Part shown: piece by piece, positions 49,201 through 57,851 of the stretch
How positions within the stretch are numbered: position 1 is the first letter of the stretch
Layout: each line of letters starts with the position of its first letter
Assembly (NCBI RefSeq): GCF_963677125.1
Contig: NZ_OY781882.1
Coordinates: forward strand, 4,734,501-4,798,500
DNA from: an uncultured Desulfobacter sp.
GTDB taxonomy: Bacteria; Desulfobacterota; Desulfobacteria; Desulfobacterales; Desulfobacteraceae
Direction: 5' to 3'
Length of the DNA: 64,000 nt
Position numbers and translations under genes: made by a program
Notes under the pieces: model-generated
What the model was told of the DNA's origin: nothing
Seen by the model: the letters and a program-made list of their open reading frames with translations, nothing else
Databases searched by the model: none

Positions 49201-50727
49201 ATGAAAAAGAATCATTTATTCATTTTGTCGGGCGCGTTGATATTCCTTGGTGCAGGACTGTTTATTTTTAAATATTATTTCCTGAATTTTCCTATTATGC
49301 CTGACACAACATCGAATTTCTGGGACATTGAGGTTCGGCTGTCTGCTAATGCTGAAAACAAAGCGTTGAAAGCCAGCCTGTTTTTACCTGGTGAGTCTGA
49401 AAATTTTACCATCAATTCAGAACATTTTCTGTCAGGAAAATACGGTTTGGTTACTGAAAAAGAGAATGATAACAGAAAGGCCGTCTGGTCTATCCGGAGA
49501 ACAAAAGGAAGGCAGCACCTGTATTACCAGGTACTTGTCCAGAAAGCGACCAACAAAAAACGGCGCAGATCAAGACCGTCTGACATATCAGAGACATCCC
49601 TTGAGGGTCCCTATTTAAGTGCTGCCAATAGCTTGTGGAGTGATGTTTACAAACATTCCGCAGATTTGGATACTGTGATTGGGAATTTGTTCAAACATCT
49701 GAATAGCCCTCAAACCGATGAAAATGTTGCGCTGCTTTTAGGAAATGAAACCGTTTCTTCAACAAGAAAAATTGAAATTGCTATACAATTGCTGGCACTG
49801 GCAGGCATCCCGGCTCAGCTGGTTCACGGTTTTGATTTAAGAGAAGAACTCCTGCAGGTTAAAATGGTTAACTGGCTGGAAGTCTATTACAAGAGAAGGT
49901 GGAAAAGCTATCTTCCCGACAATTCAGGCGTGGATTTACCTGAAAGCTATATGGCCTGGTGGAGAGGCTCTGAGCCCATATTCAAAATCTGGGGCGGGAC
50001 AAATCCGCAGATAAGGATCACGGCCCTGAAAAATGAGACGGAAGCTATTAAGAGCGCCATTACCCAAAGCAAGCTCACTGCACCCCATTTTTTGAAATTT
50101 TCCTTGCTGAATCTGCCCATGCAGAACCAGCTCGTATACCGCATCATGCTGCTGATCCCTTTAGGGGCCCTGCTGGTGGTTATTTTTAGAAATATCATCG
50201 GAGTTAAAACATTCGGAACTTTTATGCCCGTCTTGATTGCACTGTCCTTTCGAGAGACCCAGCTTCTGTGGGGAGTGATTCTGTTTTCCATGGTGATTAC
50301 CATCGGCCTGACCGTACGTTTTTATCTGGAGACGTTAAAGCTGCTGGTTGTCCCAAGGCTATCGGCGATATTGATCGCCGTCATCATCATCATCGCCGGC
50401 CTGAATATAGTAAGCTATAATATGGGACTTCCCCTCGGGTTGTCTGTTTCTCTTTTTCCCATTGTTATATTAACAATGGCAATTGAAAGGATGTCCATTC
50501 TATGGGATGAAAGAGGCGCAGGAGAAGCACTAGGCCAGGGAATAGGGACCTTAATCGTCGCGGCTGTCATATATTATGTCATCAAAAATCAAACTATTGA
50601 GCACATCATGTTTTTCTTTCCGGAGCTGCTGTTTATACTATTCGGCATCACTCTGCTGTTGGGGCGGTATTCAGGTTTCCGTTTGATAGAGCTTTATCGT
50701 TTCAAAGAATTTGTCAGGAAAACATAA
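49201..50727 (+). CDS. Inactive-transglutaminase-like domain fused to seven-TM domain
   Basis: A 508-residue protein. TM1 is at about 6-28; an extracytoplasmic region (about 30-295) resembles the transglutaminase-like fold without its catalytic triad (region LAGIPAQLVHGFDLREELLQ, then NWLEVYYKRRWKSYLPDNSG). Six or seven TMs fill about 300-495 (IMLLIPLGALLVVIFRNIIG, GTFMPVLIALSF, VVPRLSAILIAVIII). The combination is the known 'inactive transglutaminase fused to 7TM' protein found only next to RimK-related ligases. It may bind the peptide product or carry it to the membrane. The RBS before ATG 49201 is weak. The ATP-grasp gene follows after 2 nt. Confidence 0.9.
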   Translation: MKKNHLFILSGALIFLGAGLFIFKYYFLNFPIMPDTTSNFWDIEVRLSANAENKALKASLFLPGESENFTINSEHFLSGKYGLVTEKENDNRKAVWSIRRTKGRQHLYYQVLVQKATNKKRRRSRPSDISETSLEGPYLSAANSLWSDVYKHSADLDTVIGNLFKHLNSPQTDENVALLLGNETVSSTRKIEIAIQLLALAGIPAQLVHGFDLREELLQVKMVNWLEVYYKRRWKSYLPDNSGVDLPESYMAWWRGSEPIFKIWGGTNPQIRITALKNETEAIKSAITQSKLTAPHFLKFSLLNLPMQNQLVYRIMLLIPLGALLVVIFRNIIGVKTFGTFMPVLIALSFRETQLLWGVILFSMVITIGLTVRFYLETLKLLVVPRLSAILIAVIIIIAGLNIVSYNMGLPLGLSVSLFPIVILTMAIERMSILWDERGAGEALGQGIGTLIVAAVIYYVIKNQTIEHIMFFFPELLFILFGITLLLGRYSGFRLIELYRFKEFVRKT

Positions 50728-50729
50728 GA

Positions 50730-51671
50730 ATGCTTAATATTTTCAGACAGCTTTCTCAACAAGGGGTTTTGAGTATAAACAACCGGAACGCAAACTATAC
50801 TTTAAAATACAATGCCCGGAATAAATATCCCATTGTTGATAATAAATTAAAGACCAAGCAGCTTGCCGTTGAAGCGGGGCTTCCCGTCCCCGAACTGTAT
50901 GCCGTCATAGAAATTGAGCGGCAGATTCAGGATATTGATGATATTACTCAAAACCAGTCCGCCTTTGTTGTTAAGCCTGCCCGGGGAAGCGGCGGCAACG
51001 GAATCGTCGTGATTGCTGACCATGATGAAACCATGTATTGGAAAGCAAACGGCACTATTATTAAGACAGAAGAACTCAGATATCATATCTCGAACATATT
51101 AAGTGGTCTGTATAGTCTGGGAGGGCAACCCGACGAAGCCATCATTGAATATCGGATACAGCCGGACAAGATATTTGAATCTATTTCATATTTGGGTGTT
51201 CCTGATATTCGCATTATTGTGTTTTTCGGTATTCCGGTCATGGCTATGGTGCGCCTGCCCACCCGAATGTCGGACGGGAAAGCCAATCTGCACCAGGGCG
51301 CCATTGGTGCGGGAATCAATCTTTCAACCGGCAGGACGCTTAGGGCTGTCTGGAAAGATATGATTATTACGAATCATCCGGACACCCGGCATCCGGTCGC
51401 TGATATTCAAATTCCTTGCTGGGAAAAACTGCTGGAATTTTCCTCCCGGTGTTATGAACTGACCGGGCTTGTTTATCAGGGTGTGGACATTGTTCTGGAT
51501 AAAGACAAGGGACCAATGATTCTCGAGCTTAATGCCCGCCCCGGTCTGAACATCCAGATTGCCAACCAGTCCGGACTGTTGCACCGATTAAAATTGATTG
51601 AAAAACACCATCATGAATTAAATTCAATTGAAGAGCGGGTAACGTTTGCCCTTTCTCATTTCGCACATTAA
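50730..51671 (+). CDS. ATP-grasp alpha-L-glutamate-ligase-related protein (RimK-like)
   Basis: A 313-residue ATP-grasp enzyme of the RimK-related ligase group, which adds glutamate-like amino acids to a carboxyl group with ATP cleavage. Visible parts are TLKYNARNKYPIVDNKLKTK, the ATP-binding FVVKPARGSGGNGIVVI (about 70-87), EYRIQPDKIFESISYLGVPD, and the metal-binding MILELNARPGLNIQIAN (about 265-282) with the E-x-N. No signal peptide, so cytoplasmic. Acceptor unknown. It is coupled to the transglutaminase-7TM gene (2-nt gap). With the retropepsin-like protein it forms the recurring three-gene peptide-ligation set. Confidence 0.92.
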   Translation: MLNIFRQLSQQGVLSINNRNANYTLKYNARNKYPIVDNKLKTKQLAVEAGLPVPELYAVIEIERQIQDIDDITQNQSAFVVKPARGSGGNGIVVIADHDETMYWKANGTIIKTEELRYHISNILSGLYSLGGQPDEAIIEYRIQPDKIFESISYLGVPDIRIIVFFGIPVMAMVRLPTRMSDGKANLHQGAIGAGINLSTGRTLRAVWKDMIITNHPDTRHPVADIQIPCWEKLLEFSSRCYELTGLVYQGVDIVLDKDKGPMILELNARPGLNIQIANQSGLLHRLKLIEKHHHELNSIEERVTFALSHFAH

Positions 51672-51805
51672 TCTGAAATTAAATCAACTTTTTAGGCAAG
51701 CCAACATCCAAGATTGATTTTTAATTTTATGGTATATAATTGTGTCTTAAATGTTGATAAAATTTGATATGAAAGTACCAAAAAGTTGCTAAGTTGCTTT
51801 TATGT

Positions 51806-51863
51806 TTTGTTGTGGGGCGAGCCTGGTTGCTGATAAACCAGGTCGGCCCATGGCCGTTATTTG
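51806..51863 (+). repeat. Structured repeat element C, copy 3
   Basis: TTTGTTGTGGGGCGAGCCTG at the start and CGGCCCATGGCCGTTATTTG at the end. GCCTGG pairs with CCAGGT (one wobble) around TTGCTGATAAA, and GGGC with GCCC. It is 134 nt after the ATP-grasp gene and 38 nt before the der start, in sense for both. An AAGTTGC sequence about 15-20 nt upstream is also seen before copy 1. Confidence 0.75.
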
Positions 51864-51900
51864 AATTTTTTAACCCCTTTTTTGTCCGGGAGAAATAAAT

Positions 51901-53370
51901 ATGAAACCGGTTGTGGCCCTTGTGGGCCGCCCCAATGTTGGGAAATCCACTCTGTTTAACAGAATTACAAAATCCCGCCAGGCCCTGGTGGATGATATGC
52001 CCGGTGTTACCCGGGATCGGCAGTTTGCCGATACGCAGTGGGAGGATAAACAGTTTACTCTGGTTGATACCGGTGGTTTTTTAAGTGCGGATGACGACTA
52101 TTTTGCATCCCAGATCAAGGAGCAGCTGTTGCGGGCCGTGGAACAGGCTGATGTCCTGGTGTTTATTCTGGATGGTCGGGCAGGACTCTCTCCCTATGAC
52201 CGGGATCTTGCCGATCTTTTACGCCGCACCGAAAAGCCTGTTTTTTATCTGATCAATAAGATTGAAAGCTTGCACCGCCAGGAAGATGAGCTTGGAGAGT
52301 TTTACACCCTGGGTGTGGACCGGTTTTACAGGGTCTCTGCCGAACACGGCCTAGGGGTAGGGGATTTTCTTTCAGATTTGGTGGCCCAGCTGCCCGATGC
52401 CCCGGCAGAATTGGAAGAACAGGAGGATGATGACGATAACGGTCCTATCCGCATTGCCATTATCGGGCGGCCTAACGTAGGTAAATCATCCCTCGCCAAT
52501 CGGCTTTTCGGCGAACAGCGTGTGGTGGTCAATGATAAGGCCGGCACCACCCGGGATGCCATTGAATTGTCCGTGGACCGGAAAGGCCGGGAATTTATCC
52601 TCAAAGACACCGCAGGCATCCGCCGTAAAGGCAAGGTTACGGATAAACTTGAAAAATTTTCCATTCTTAAAGCCCTGGACAGCATGGAAGATTGTGATGT
52701 GGCCTTGATTCTCATCGATTGTTCCGAAGGCATAACAGACCAGGACATAACCATTGCAGGGTATGCGGAGAAAAGGGGATGCGGGGCTATTTTCTTGCTC
52801 AATAAATGGGATCTTGTGGATAAGTCTGAAAAAGGGCAGCAAGCGTTTCTCAAAGAGTTGCGCCAGAAAGCCCGGTTTCTGGCCTATGCGCCAGCCATAA
52901 CTATTTCAGCCAAAACCGGCCAGCGCTGTCACAAGATTTTTGGTGAGGTGGAAAAGGTTTATAATGAGTACTGCCATAGAATCAATACCGGCATGGTTAA
53001 CCGGATCATCGAGGACGCTGTATATAGAGATGAACCCTCTCTTCACAAGGGGCGACGCCTCAAGTTTTTTTATGCTTCCCAGGTGGCGATCAAACCCCCT
53101 ACGTTTGTCTGTTTTGTCAACTATCCCGAAGCCGTACATTTTTCTTATAAGCGGTATCTGGTCAACCAACTGCGCCAGATGATCCCCTTGAATTTGACGC
53201 CTGTTAAACTTTATTTCAGGGAAAAGACCGGTAAAATTGAGTTTTCCGGCAACACAAAGGAGTTTCGGAGAATCCAGGAGAAGAAAAAAAAGGTGATGAC
53301 AAAGCGGGATAAGCAACGCAAAGAGCAGAGTCGTAAAAAACGCGAACGGGATCAGAAGAATTCATTGTAA
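51901..53370 (+). CDS. der: Ribosome biogenesis GTPase Der (EngA)
   Basis: A 489-residue double Era-like GTPase needed for assembly of the 50S subunit. The first G domain has GRPNVGKS (8-15), DTGG (57-60) and NKIE (about 119-122); the second begins near residue 183 with GRPNVGKSSLANRL, DTAG and NKWD (about 302-305). A KH-like domain (about 360-445) and a long basic tail (KEQSRKKRERDQKK) follow. An acidic linker (EEQEDDDDN) separates the G domains. GGGAGA precedes the ATG. Its stop overlaps the rarA start by one base (TAATG), so the two are translationally coupled. Confidence 0.97.
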   Translation: MKPVVALVGRPNVGKSTLFNRITKSRQALVDDMPGVTRDRQFADTQWEDKQFTLVDTGGFLSADDDYFASQIKEQLLRAVEQADVLVFILDGRAGLSPYDRDLADLLRRTEKPVFYLINKIESLHRQEDELGEFYTLGVDRFYRVSAEHGLGVGDFLSDLVAQLPDAPAELEEQEDDDDNGPIRIAIIGRPNVGKSSLANRLFGEQRVVVNDKAGTTRDAIELSVDRKGREFILKDTAGIRRKGKVTDKLEKFSILKALDSMEDCDVALILIDCSEGITDQDITIAGYAEKRGCGAIFLLNKWDLVDKSEKGQQAFLKELRQKARFLAYAPAITISAKTGQRCHKIFGEVEKVYNEYCHRINTGMVNRIIEDAVYRDEPSLHKGRRLKFFYASQVAIKPPTFVCFVNYPEAVHFSYKRYLVNQLRQMIPLNLTPVKLYFREKTGKIEFSGNTKEFRRIQEKKKKVMTKRDKQRKEQSRKKRERDQKNSL

Positions 53371-54698
53371 TGGATCTTTTTGACCATACCGCGAACCAGG
53401 ATATGGCAGGGGCGGCACCGTTGGCCGAACGTATGCGGCCCCGGCGGATGGAAGATGTTGTGGGGCAGGATCACATTACGGCCCAAGGCAGTTTGCTGGA
53501 ACGGGCAGTGTCCGAAGACCGGGTTTTTTCCATGATTCTGTGGGGACCGCCTGGGTGTGGAAAAACCACCCTGGCCAATGTCATTGCAACACAAACCAAA
53601 AATCAATGGGTGAAAATTTCTGCGGTGTTGTCGGGCGTCAAAGAGGTCCGACAGATCATTGAAGCGGCAAAGGAGAGAAGGCGGCTTCATAACCGGCGGA
53701 CACTGCTGTTTGTGGATGAAATCCACCGGTTTAATAAATCCCAGCAGGATGCCTTTCTTTTCCATGTGGAAAACGGATTAATCACCCTGATTGGCGCCAC
53801 CACGGAAAATCCATCCTTTGAAGTCAATCCCGCCCTAGTATCCAGGTGTCGGGTTTTTGCATTGAACAGCCTGTCCCAAGATGCCATTGTCCAAATTCTG
53901 CACCGGGCGTTAATTGACAAAGATAAAGGACTTGGATTGGCATCGGATATTTTTTCCAAAGGGGCTATTGATCATATCGCCCTTGTATCTGACGGCGATG
54001 CACGGGCCGCCCTGACAAATCTTGAAGCCTGTGCATTGAATCGCAGAGAAGGCAAAGCTTTGGATGTGGAAGATATCCGGGCCATGGTGAGCCAAAAGCT
54101 ATTGCGGCATGACAAGGCCGGTGAAGAACACTTTAATCTGATCTCCGCCTTTATTAAAAGTGTACGAGGCAGCGATCCGGATGGAGCCATGTACTGGCTT
54201 GAACGGATGTTGGCGGCAGGGGATGACCCCATTTACATATTAAGGCGGATGATCCGTCTTGCCACTGAAGATATCGGCCTCGCTGATCCGGGCGCATTGA
54301 CCATAGCCATGAATGCGGATAGCTCATTTCGGCGTCTGGGACGTCCCGAAGGCGATGGCTCGTTGTATCAGGTCGCTGTTTACCTTGCTACAGCGCCTAA
54401 GAGCAATGCCGTGTATGCGGCTCAAAGAGAGGTTCAAGACGCAGTAAAAAAATATGGGGCACTGCCGGTGCCCATGCATATCCGCAACGCGCCTACCGGA
54501 TTGATGAAACAGATGGGCTACGGCAAAGGCTACAAATACGCCCATGATTATAAACACGGCTATGCCCCCCAGTCCTACCTGCCCGAACCCCTTGAAGGCA
54601 TACGGTTTTATCATCCCACTGCCAGGGGATATGAGAAAACTGTGAAACAACGCCTGGAAGCCTGGCTGAATTTGAAAAACAACGCCAAAGATACCTGA
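53370..54698 (+). CDS. rarA: Replication-associated recombination protein A (RarA/MgsA)
   Basis: A 442-residue AAA+ ATPase related to clamp-loader subunits, acting at stalled replication forks. N-terminal APLAERMRPRRMEDVVGQDH, Walker A GPPGCGKTTL (about 53-62), Walker B LLFVDEIHRFNKSQQD, and sensor GATTENPSFEVN are all typical. The C-terminal tetramerisation region (MLAAGDDPIYILRRMIRLA, DIGLADPGAL, YKYAHDYKHGYAPQSYLPE) is complete and the length is normal. It overlaps der by one base and has no independent strong ribosome binding site, so it probably depends on der translation. Confidence 0.97.
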   Translation: MDLFDHTANQDMAGAAPLAERMRPRRMEDVVGQDHITAQGSLLERAVSEDRVFSMILWGPPGCGKTTLANVIATQTKNQWVKISAVLSGVKEVRQIIEAAKERRRLHNRRTLLFVDEIHRFNKSQQDAFLFHVENGLITLIGATTENPSFEVNPALVSRCRVFALNSLSQDAIVQILHRALIDKDKGLGLASDIFSKGAIDHIALVSDGDARAALTNLEACALNRREGKALDVEDIRAMVSQKLLRHDKAGEEHFNLISAFIKSVRGSDPDGAMYWLERMLAAGDDPIYILRRMIRLATEDIGLADPGALTIAMNADSSFRRLGRPEGDGSLYQVAVYLATAPKSNAVYAAQREVQDAVKKYGALPVPMHIRNAPTGLMKQMGYGKGYKYAHDYKHGYAPQSYLPEPLEGIRFYHPTARGYEKTVKQRLEAWLNLKNNAKDT

Positions 54699-54803
54699 CG
54701 GCGTTTTTCTTGTATTTTGCAAATCATTTTGTTATGGCAATTGAACCAAATTGTTGAGACTTGAACCAATGGTTTGGAGAAATCAATCCAATTGGAGGCG
54801 GAT

Positions 54804-56090
54804 ATGCAAGAAGTGGTAATTGTAAGTGGTGTTAGGTCAGCTGTGGGGACCTTTGGCGGATCATTAAAAAAGGTGCCGGTGGTGGAGCTGGGCAGCTATG
54901 TCATGAAAGACGTATTAAAGCGTGTCGGGCTTAAACCGGCTCTGGATCCGGGCAATGATGACTGTTCCCCTGTAACCCTCAAAGATCAGGGTATGATAGA
55001 GATTGAAGGGACAGGATATGATTATGCCGATGACTTGACAGACATTTATGTGGATGAAGTCATTATGGGCAACGTGCTTCAGGCCGGCCAGGGTCAGAAT
55101 ACCGCCCGTCAGGCTATGATCAGTGCCGGTATCAGTCGTACGACTCCGGCCATGACCATTAATAAGATCTGCGGGTCCGGCCTTAAAGCTATTGCTTTGG
55201 GTGCCCAGGCCATTATGGCAGGCCAGGCTGAGGTAGTTCTTGCAGGGGGCCAGGAAAGTATGAGCAATGCACCTATGGCTTTGCTCAAGGCCAGATGGGG
55301 CCATCGCATGGAGCTGACCGGTGAGGGGCCGGTTCATGATCTGATGGTGTATGATGGTCTCTATGAAATTTTTTACGGCTACCACATGGGCCAGACCGCA
55401 GAAAATATTGTTGAAAAATACGGTATCACACGCCAAGAGCAGGATGAGCTGGCGCTTTTAAGCCATACCCGGGCCTTGGGTGCCGTTCATGACGGCACCT
55501 TTGACCAAGAAATCGTTCCTGTTGTCATTAAGAACCGCAAAGGGGACATTGTGGTTAATAAAGATGAGCGGCCCATGGAAACCAGTATGGAAAAACTGGC
55601 TAAACTGCGCCCTGCCTTTAGAAAAGACGGTACTGTAACTGCTGGAAATGCCTCGGGCATTAACGACGGGGCTGCGGCTGTACTTATGATGACGGCCCAG
55701 CGTGCCGATGATCTTGGACTTGAGGTGTTGGCAAAGGTCAAAGGCTTTGCATCCGGCGGCCTTGATCCTGCGTACATGGGCCTTGGGCCTGTGCCTGCGG
55801 TGAAGCGGGTGCTCAAGCAAACCGGCATGGCATTGTCCGATATTGAGATGATCGAACTGAACGAAGCCTTTGCGGCCCAGGCCATCGGCTGCATGAGGGA
55901 ATTGGACCTTGATGTGGAAAAACCCAATGAACTGGGATCGGGCATCTCTTTGGGTCACCCAATCGGCTGCACGGGGGCTCGTCAGATGGTCACCGCTATT
56001 CACCAGATGAAAAGAAAGGATTACAATACCGGTCTAATTTCCATGTGTATCGGTGGTGGTATGGGCATGGCAATGATTATTGAGCGGTAG
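54804..56090 (+). CDS. Acetyl-CoA C-acetyltransferase (thiolase) with N-terminal insert
   Basis: A 428-residue thiolase joining or cleaving acetyl-CoA/acetoacetyl-CoA. Active-site nucleophile Cys123 is in INKICGSGLKA; the C-terminal NEAFAAQ, GHPIGCTGARQ (catalytic His and Cys region) and CIGGGMGMA are complete. Compared with the usual 393 residues, an insert of about 35 residues lies before DEVIMGNVLQAGQGQN (about residues 48-83), containing acidic, non-hydrophobic sequence such as DPGNDDCSPVTLKDQG. The start is ATG 54804, since GGAGG is 5 nt upstream; an in-frame TTG at 54774 is less likely. The gene follows rarA by 105 nt. A small membrane protein gene follows. Confidence 0.95.
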   Translation: MQEVVIVSGVRSAVGTFGGSLKKVPVVELGSYVMKDVLKRVGLKPALDPGNDDCSPVTLKDQGMIEIEGTGYDYADDLTDIYVDEVIMGNVLQAGQGQNTARQAMISAGISRTTPAMTINKICGSGLKAIALGAQAIMAGQAEVVLAGGQESMSNAPMALLKARWGHRMELTGEGPVHDLMVYDGLYEIFYGYHMGQTAENIVEKYGITRQEQDELALLSHTRALGAVHDGTFDQEIVPVVIKNRKGDIVVNKDERPMETSMEKLAKLRPAFRKDGTVTAGNASGINDGAAAVLMMTAQRADDLGLEVLAKVKGFASGGLDPAYMGLGPVPAVKRVLKQTGMALSDIEMIELNEAFAAQAIGCMRELDLDVEKPNELGSGISLGHPIGCTGARQMVTAIHQMKRKDYNTGLISMCIGGGMGMAMIIER

Positions 56091-56207
56091 GTTCCGGGAA
56101 TTTCCGGCATGTTCTTCTTTACTTCGGACCTTGAAAATGATAAACGGATGTATTGACATTGCCGGTATAACTGATTGAAATTGAATTGAAAAAAGAGGTG
56201 TAAAACC

Positions 56208-56363
56208 ATGGATATTCCACGCAAACTTGGGATTCTGATATACACTGCTGTTCCTGCCATCGTAGGCGGCGGCATCGTATACCATTTTTTTGGAAGTTTT
56301 ACCCAGGTTATTATCTGGGAAGTATTGCTGGTGCTGGCTGCCCTGGGATTTATCAGCAGTTAA
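56208..56363 (+). CDS. Small membrane protein (51 residues), unknown function
   Basis: ATG 56208 has AGAGGTG 7 nt upstream and reads 51 codons to TAA at 56361-56363. The protein (MDIPRKLGILIYTAVPAIVG, then GGIVYHFFGSF and VIIWEVLLVLAALGFISS) has two hydrophobic segments, about 7-25 and 33-50. It lies 117 nt after the thiolase gene and could be cotranscribed. The family is not recognised. Confidence 0.65.
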   Translation: MDIPRKLGILIYTAVPAIVGGGIVYHFFGSFTQVIIWEVLLVLAALGFISS

Positions 56364-56444
56364 CGCCGGGCATTTCGTACATCAAAGGCAAAGCCGCACC
56401 TGTGCAGGAGAACCTTCTGCATGATGCGGCTTTATCTCGTTATT

Positions 56445-56588
56445 TAGTGCCCGACCGAAACCGTAAATTTTGCCGATTACGGCGTTGGTCTGAAATTTTA
56501 ATCCTCGAAATACGCAATGTATTTCGAAGGTTTTAATTTCAGCCCGTCTTGTACTCGACAATATTTCCAGGTTTTCGTTTAGACACTA
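56445..56588 (-). repeat. Palindromic repeat element, subfamily A, copy 3
   Basis: A 144-bp element between terminal inverted repeats (TAGTGCCCGACCGAAACCG at 56445-56463; the other end complements to TAGTGTCTAAACGAAAACC). Minus orientation relative to copy A1. The apex TTCGAAATACATTGCGTATTTCGAA is largely self-complementary but differs in sequence from A1 and A2. It begins 82 nt after the stop of the small membrane protein gene. Confidence 0.85.
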
Positions 56589-56643
56589 ACTAAGCCTTTC
56601 CTTTTTACCATTAATCGGGTTTTCGATCACCAGGCAGGTATAT

Positions 56644-57750
56644 TTGGAGCAGAATATTTTTCAGCGCGCAGTGTTCTTTTTTTTTCTGACGCTGTTTTGT
56701 ATATCCATTTTCCTTGTGGGTAAAGTGATTGCCCCGTTTTTTGCCAGTCTGCTTCTTGGTGTTGTCATTGCGGGTATTTTCAGGCCTGTATTTAGAGCAT
56801 TGGATAGATACATGCCTGTACGGGTTGCTTCTGTTATCACTTGCCTGGCTGTTTTTTTCATTGTCTTTATTCCGGTTGTCTTTTTTGTGGGTATCTTGTC
56901 CAGGGAAGCTTTAGGGCTTTACAATATGGCAAAGGACGCGGTTTTTTCCAACAATCTTATTCATTTTTTGGAAAGCACCCGGGCCCTTGAGCGGATCAAC
57001 GAATTTTTAATCAGGGCAAATATTCACACCCAGATCTCCTGGCGCGAGCTGATTGACCCTTTGACGGAAGTAGGAAAGAATTTAGGCTTTTCCCTGTTTC
57101 AGCAGGCCAAGTTTTTAACCTCCAACCTACTGAACCTGGTATTTTACTTTTGCCTGATGCTCATTGTAGTTTTCTACATGTTCATGGATGGTGAACGGTT
57201 CATGCAGTACATGTACGATTTGTCTCCGCTTAAAGACGAGCATGACCGTCAGCTTTTCGAAAAGTTCAACGATATGGCCGGGGCCGTGCTCATCGGCAAC
57301 GGACTGGGTGGATTGATCCAGGGGGTGGCCGGCGGTGGACTCTTCTGGTTTCTTGGACTGAACTCTCCCTTTTTATGGGGGGTGATCATGGGGTTTTTGG
57401 CGTTTTTGCCCATTGTCGGCATCGGTGTGGTCATGCTGCCTACGGCTTTGGTTTTTCTTTTGAAAGACAGTCTGGGTAAAGGCCTTTTTATTGTTGTATT
57501 TTATGGGGTATTGTCATGGGGGATTGAGTACATTTTTAAACCCAAGCTGGTGGGAGACAGGGTGTCTATGCATCCGCTTGTTGTCTTCTTTGCCATTATT
57601 GGCGGTTTGAAAGTATATGGAATTTTAGGTATAATTTACGGGCCCTTAATCGCTACATTGTTTTTAACCCTTTCCGATATCTATTTTTCCACATTTCAGT
57701 CCATGGTGGAACCGGGCAAAGGGATGCTGGATTCATGGCCTGAGCAATAA
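56644..57750 (+). CDS. AI-2E/PerM-family transporter
   Basis: A 368-residue multi-pass protein of the AI-2E family. About seven TMs: two at the N-terminus (about 8-45), one about 60-85, then a soluble region, and four in the C-terminal half. The conserved central block is MAGAVLIGNGLGGLIQGVAGGGLFWFLGL and WGVIMGFLAFLPIVGIGVVMLPTAL, followed by FKPKLVGDRVSMHPLVVFFAIIGGLKVYGILGIIYGPL, all signatures of the family. Members export diverse small molecules or act in Na+/H+ exchange; function here unknown. The start is a TTG at 56644 with no strong ribosome binding site. It lies between repeat element A3 and gyrA. Confidence 0.92.
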   Translation: MEQNIFQRAVFFFFLTLFCISIFLVGKVIAPFFASLLLGVVIAGIFRPVFRALDRYMPVRVASVITCLAVFFIVFIPVVFFVGILSREALGLYNMAKDAVFSNNLIHFLESTRALERINEFLIRANIHTQISWRELIDPLTEVGKNLGFSLFQQAKFLTSNLLNLVFYFCLMLIVVFYMFMDGERFMQYMYDLSPLKDEHDRQLFEKFNDMAGAVLIGNGLGGLIQGVAGGGLFWFLGLNSPFLWGVIMGFLAFLPIVGIGVVMLPTALVFLLKDSLGKGLFIVVFYGVLSWGIEYIFKPKLVGDRVSMHPLVVFFAIIGGLKVYGILGIIYGPLIATLFLTLSDIYFSTFQSMVEPGKGMLDSWPEQ

Positions 57751-57851
57751 TTTCACCGGGTTTTTCCCCCTTGACACGCCATGAAACAAGATCTGAAAGC
57801 GGCTTGAAGGGATTTTTCATAAGCAATTTAATCGGGAGCAGTTAATTTAGG

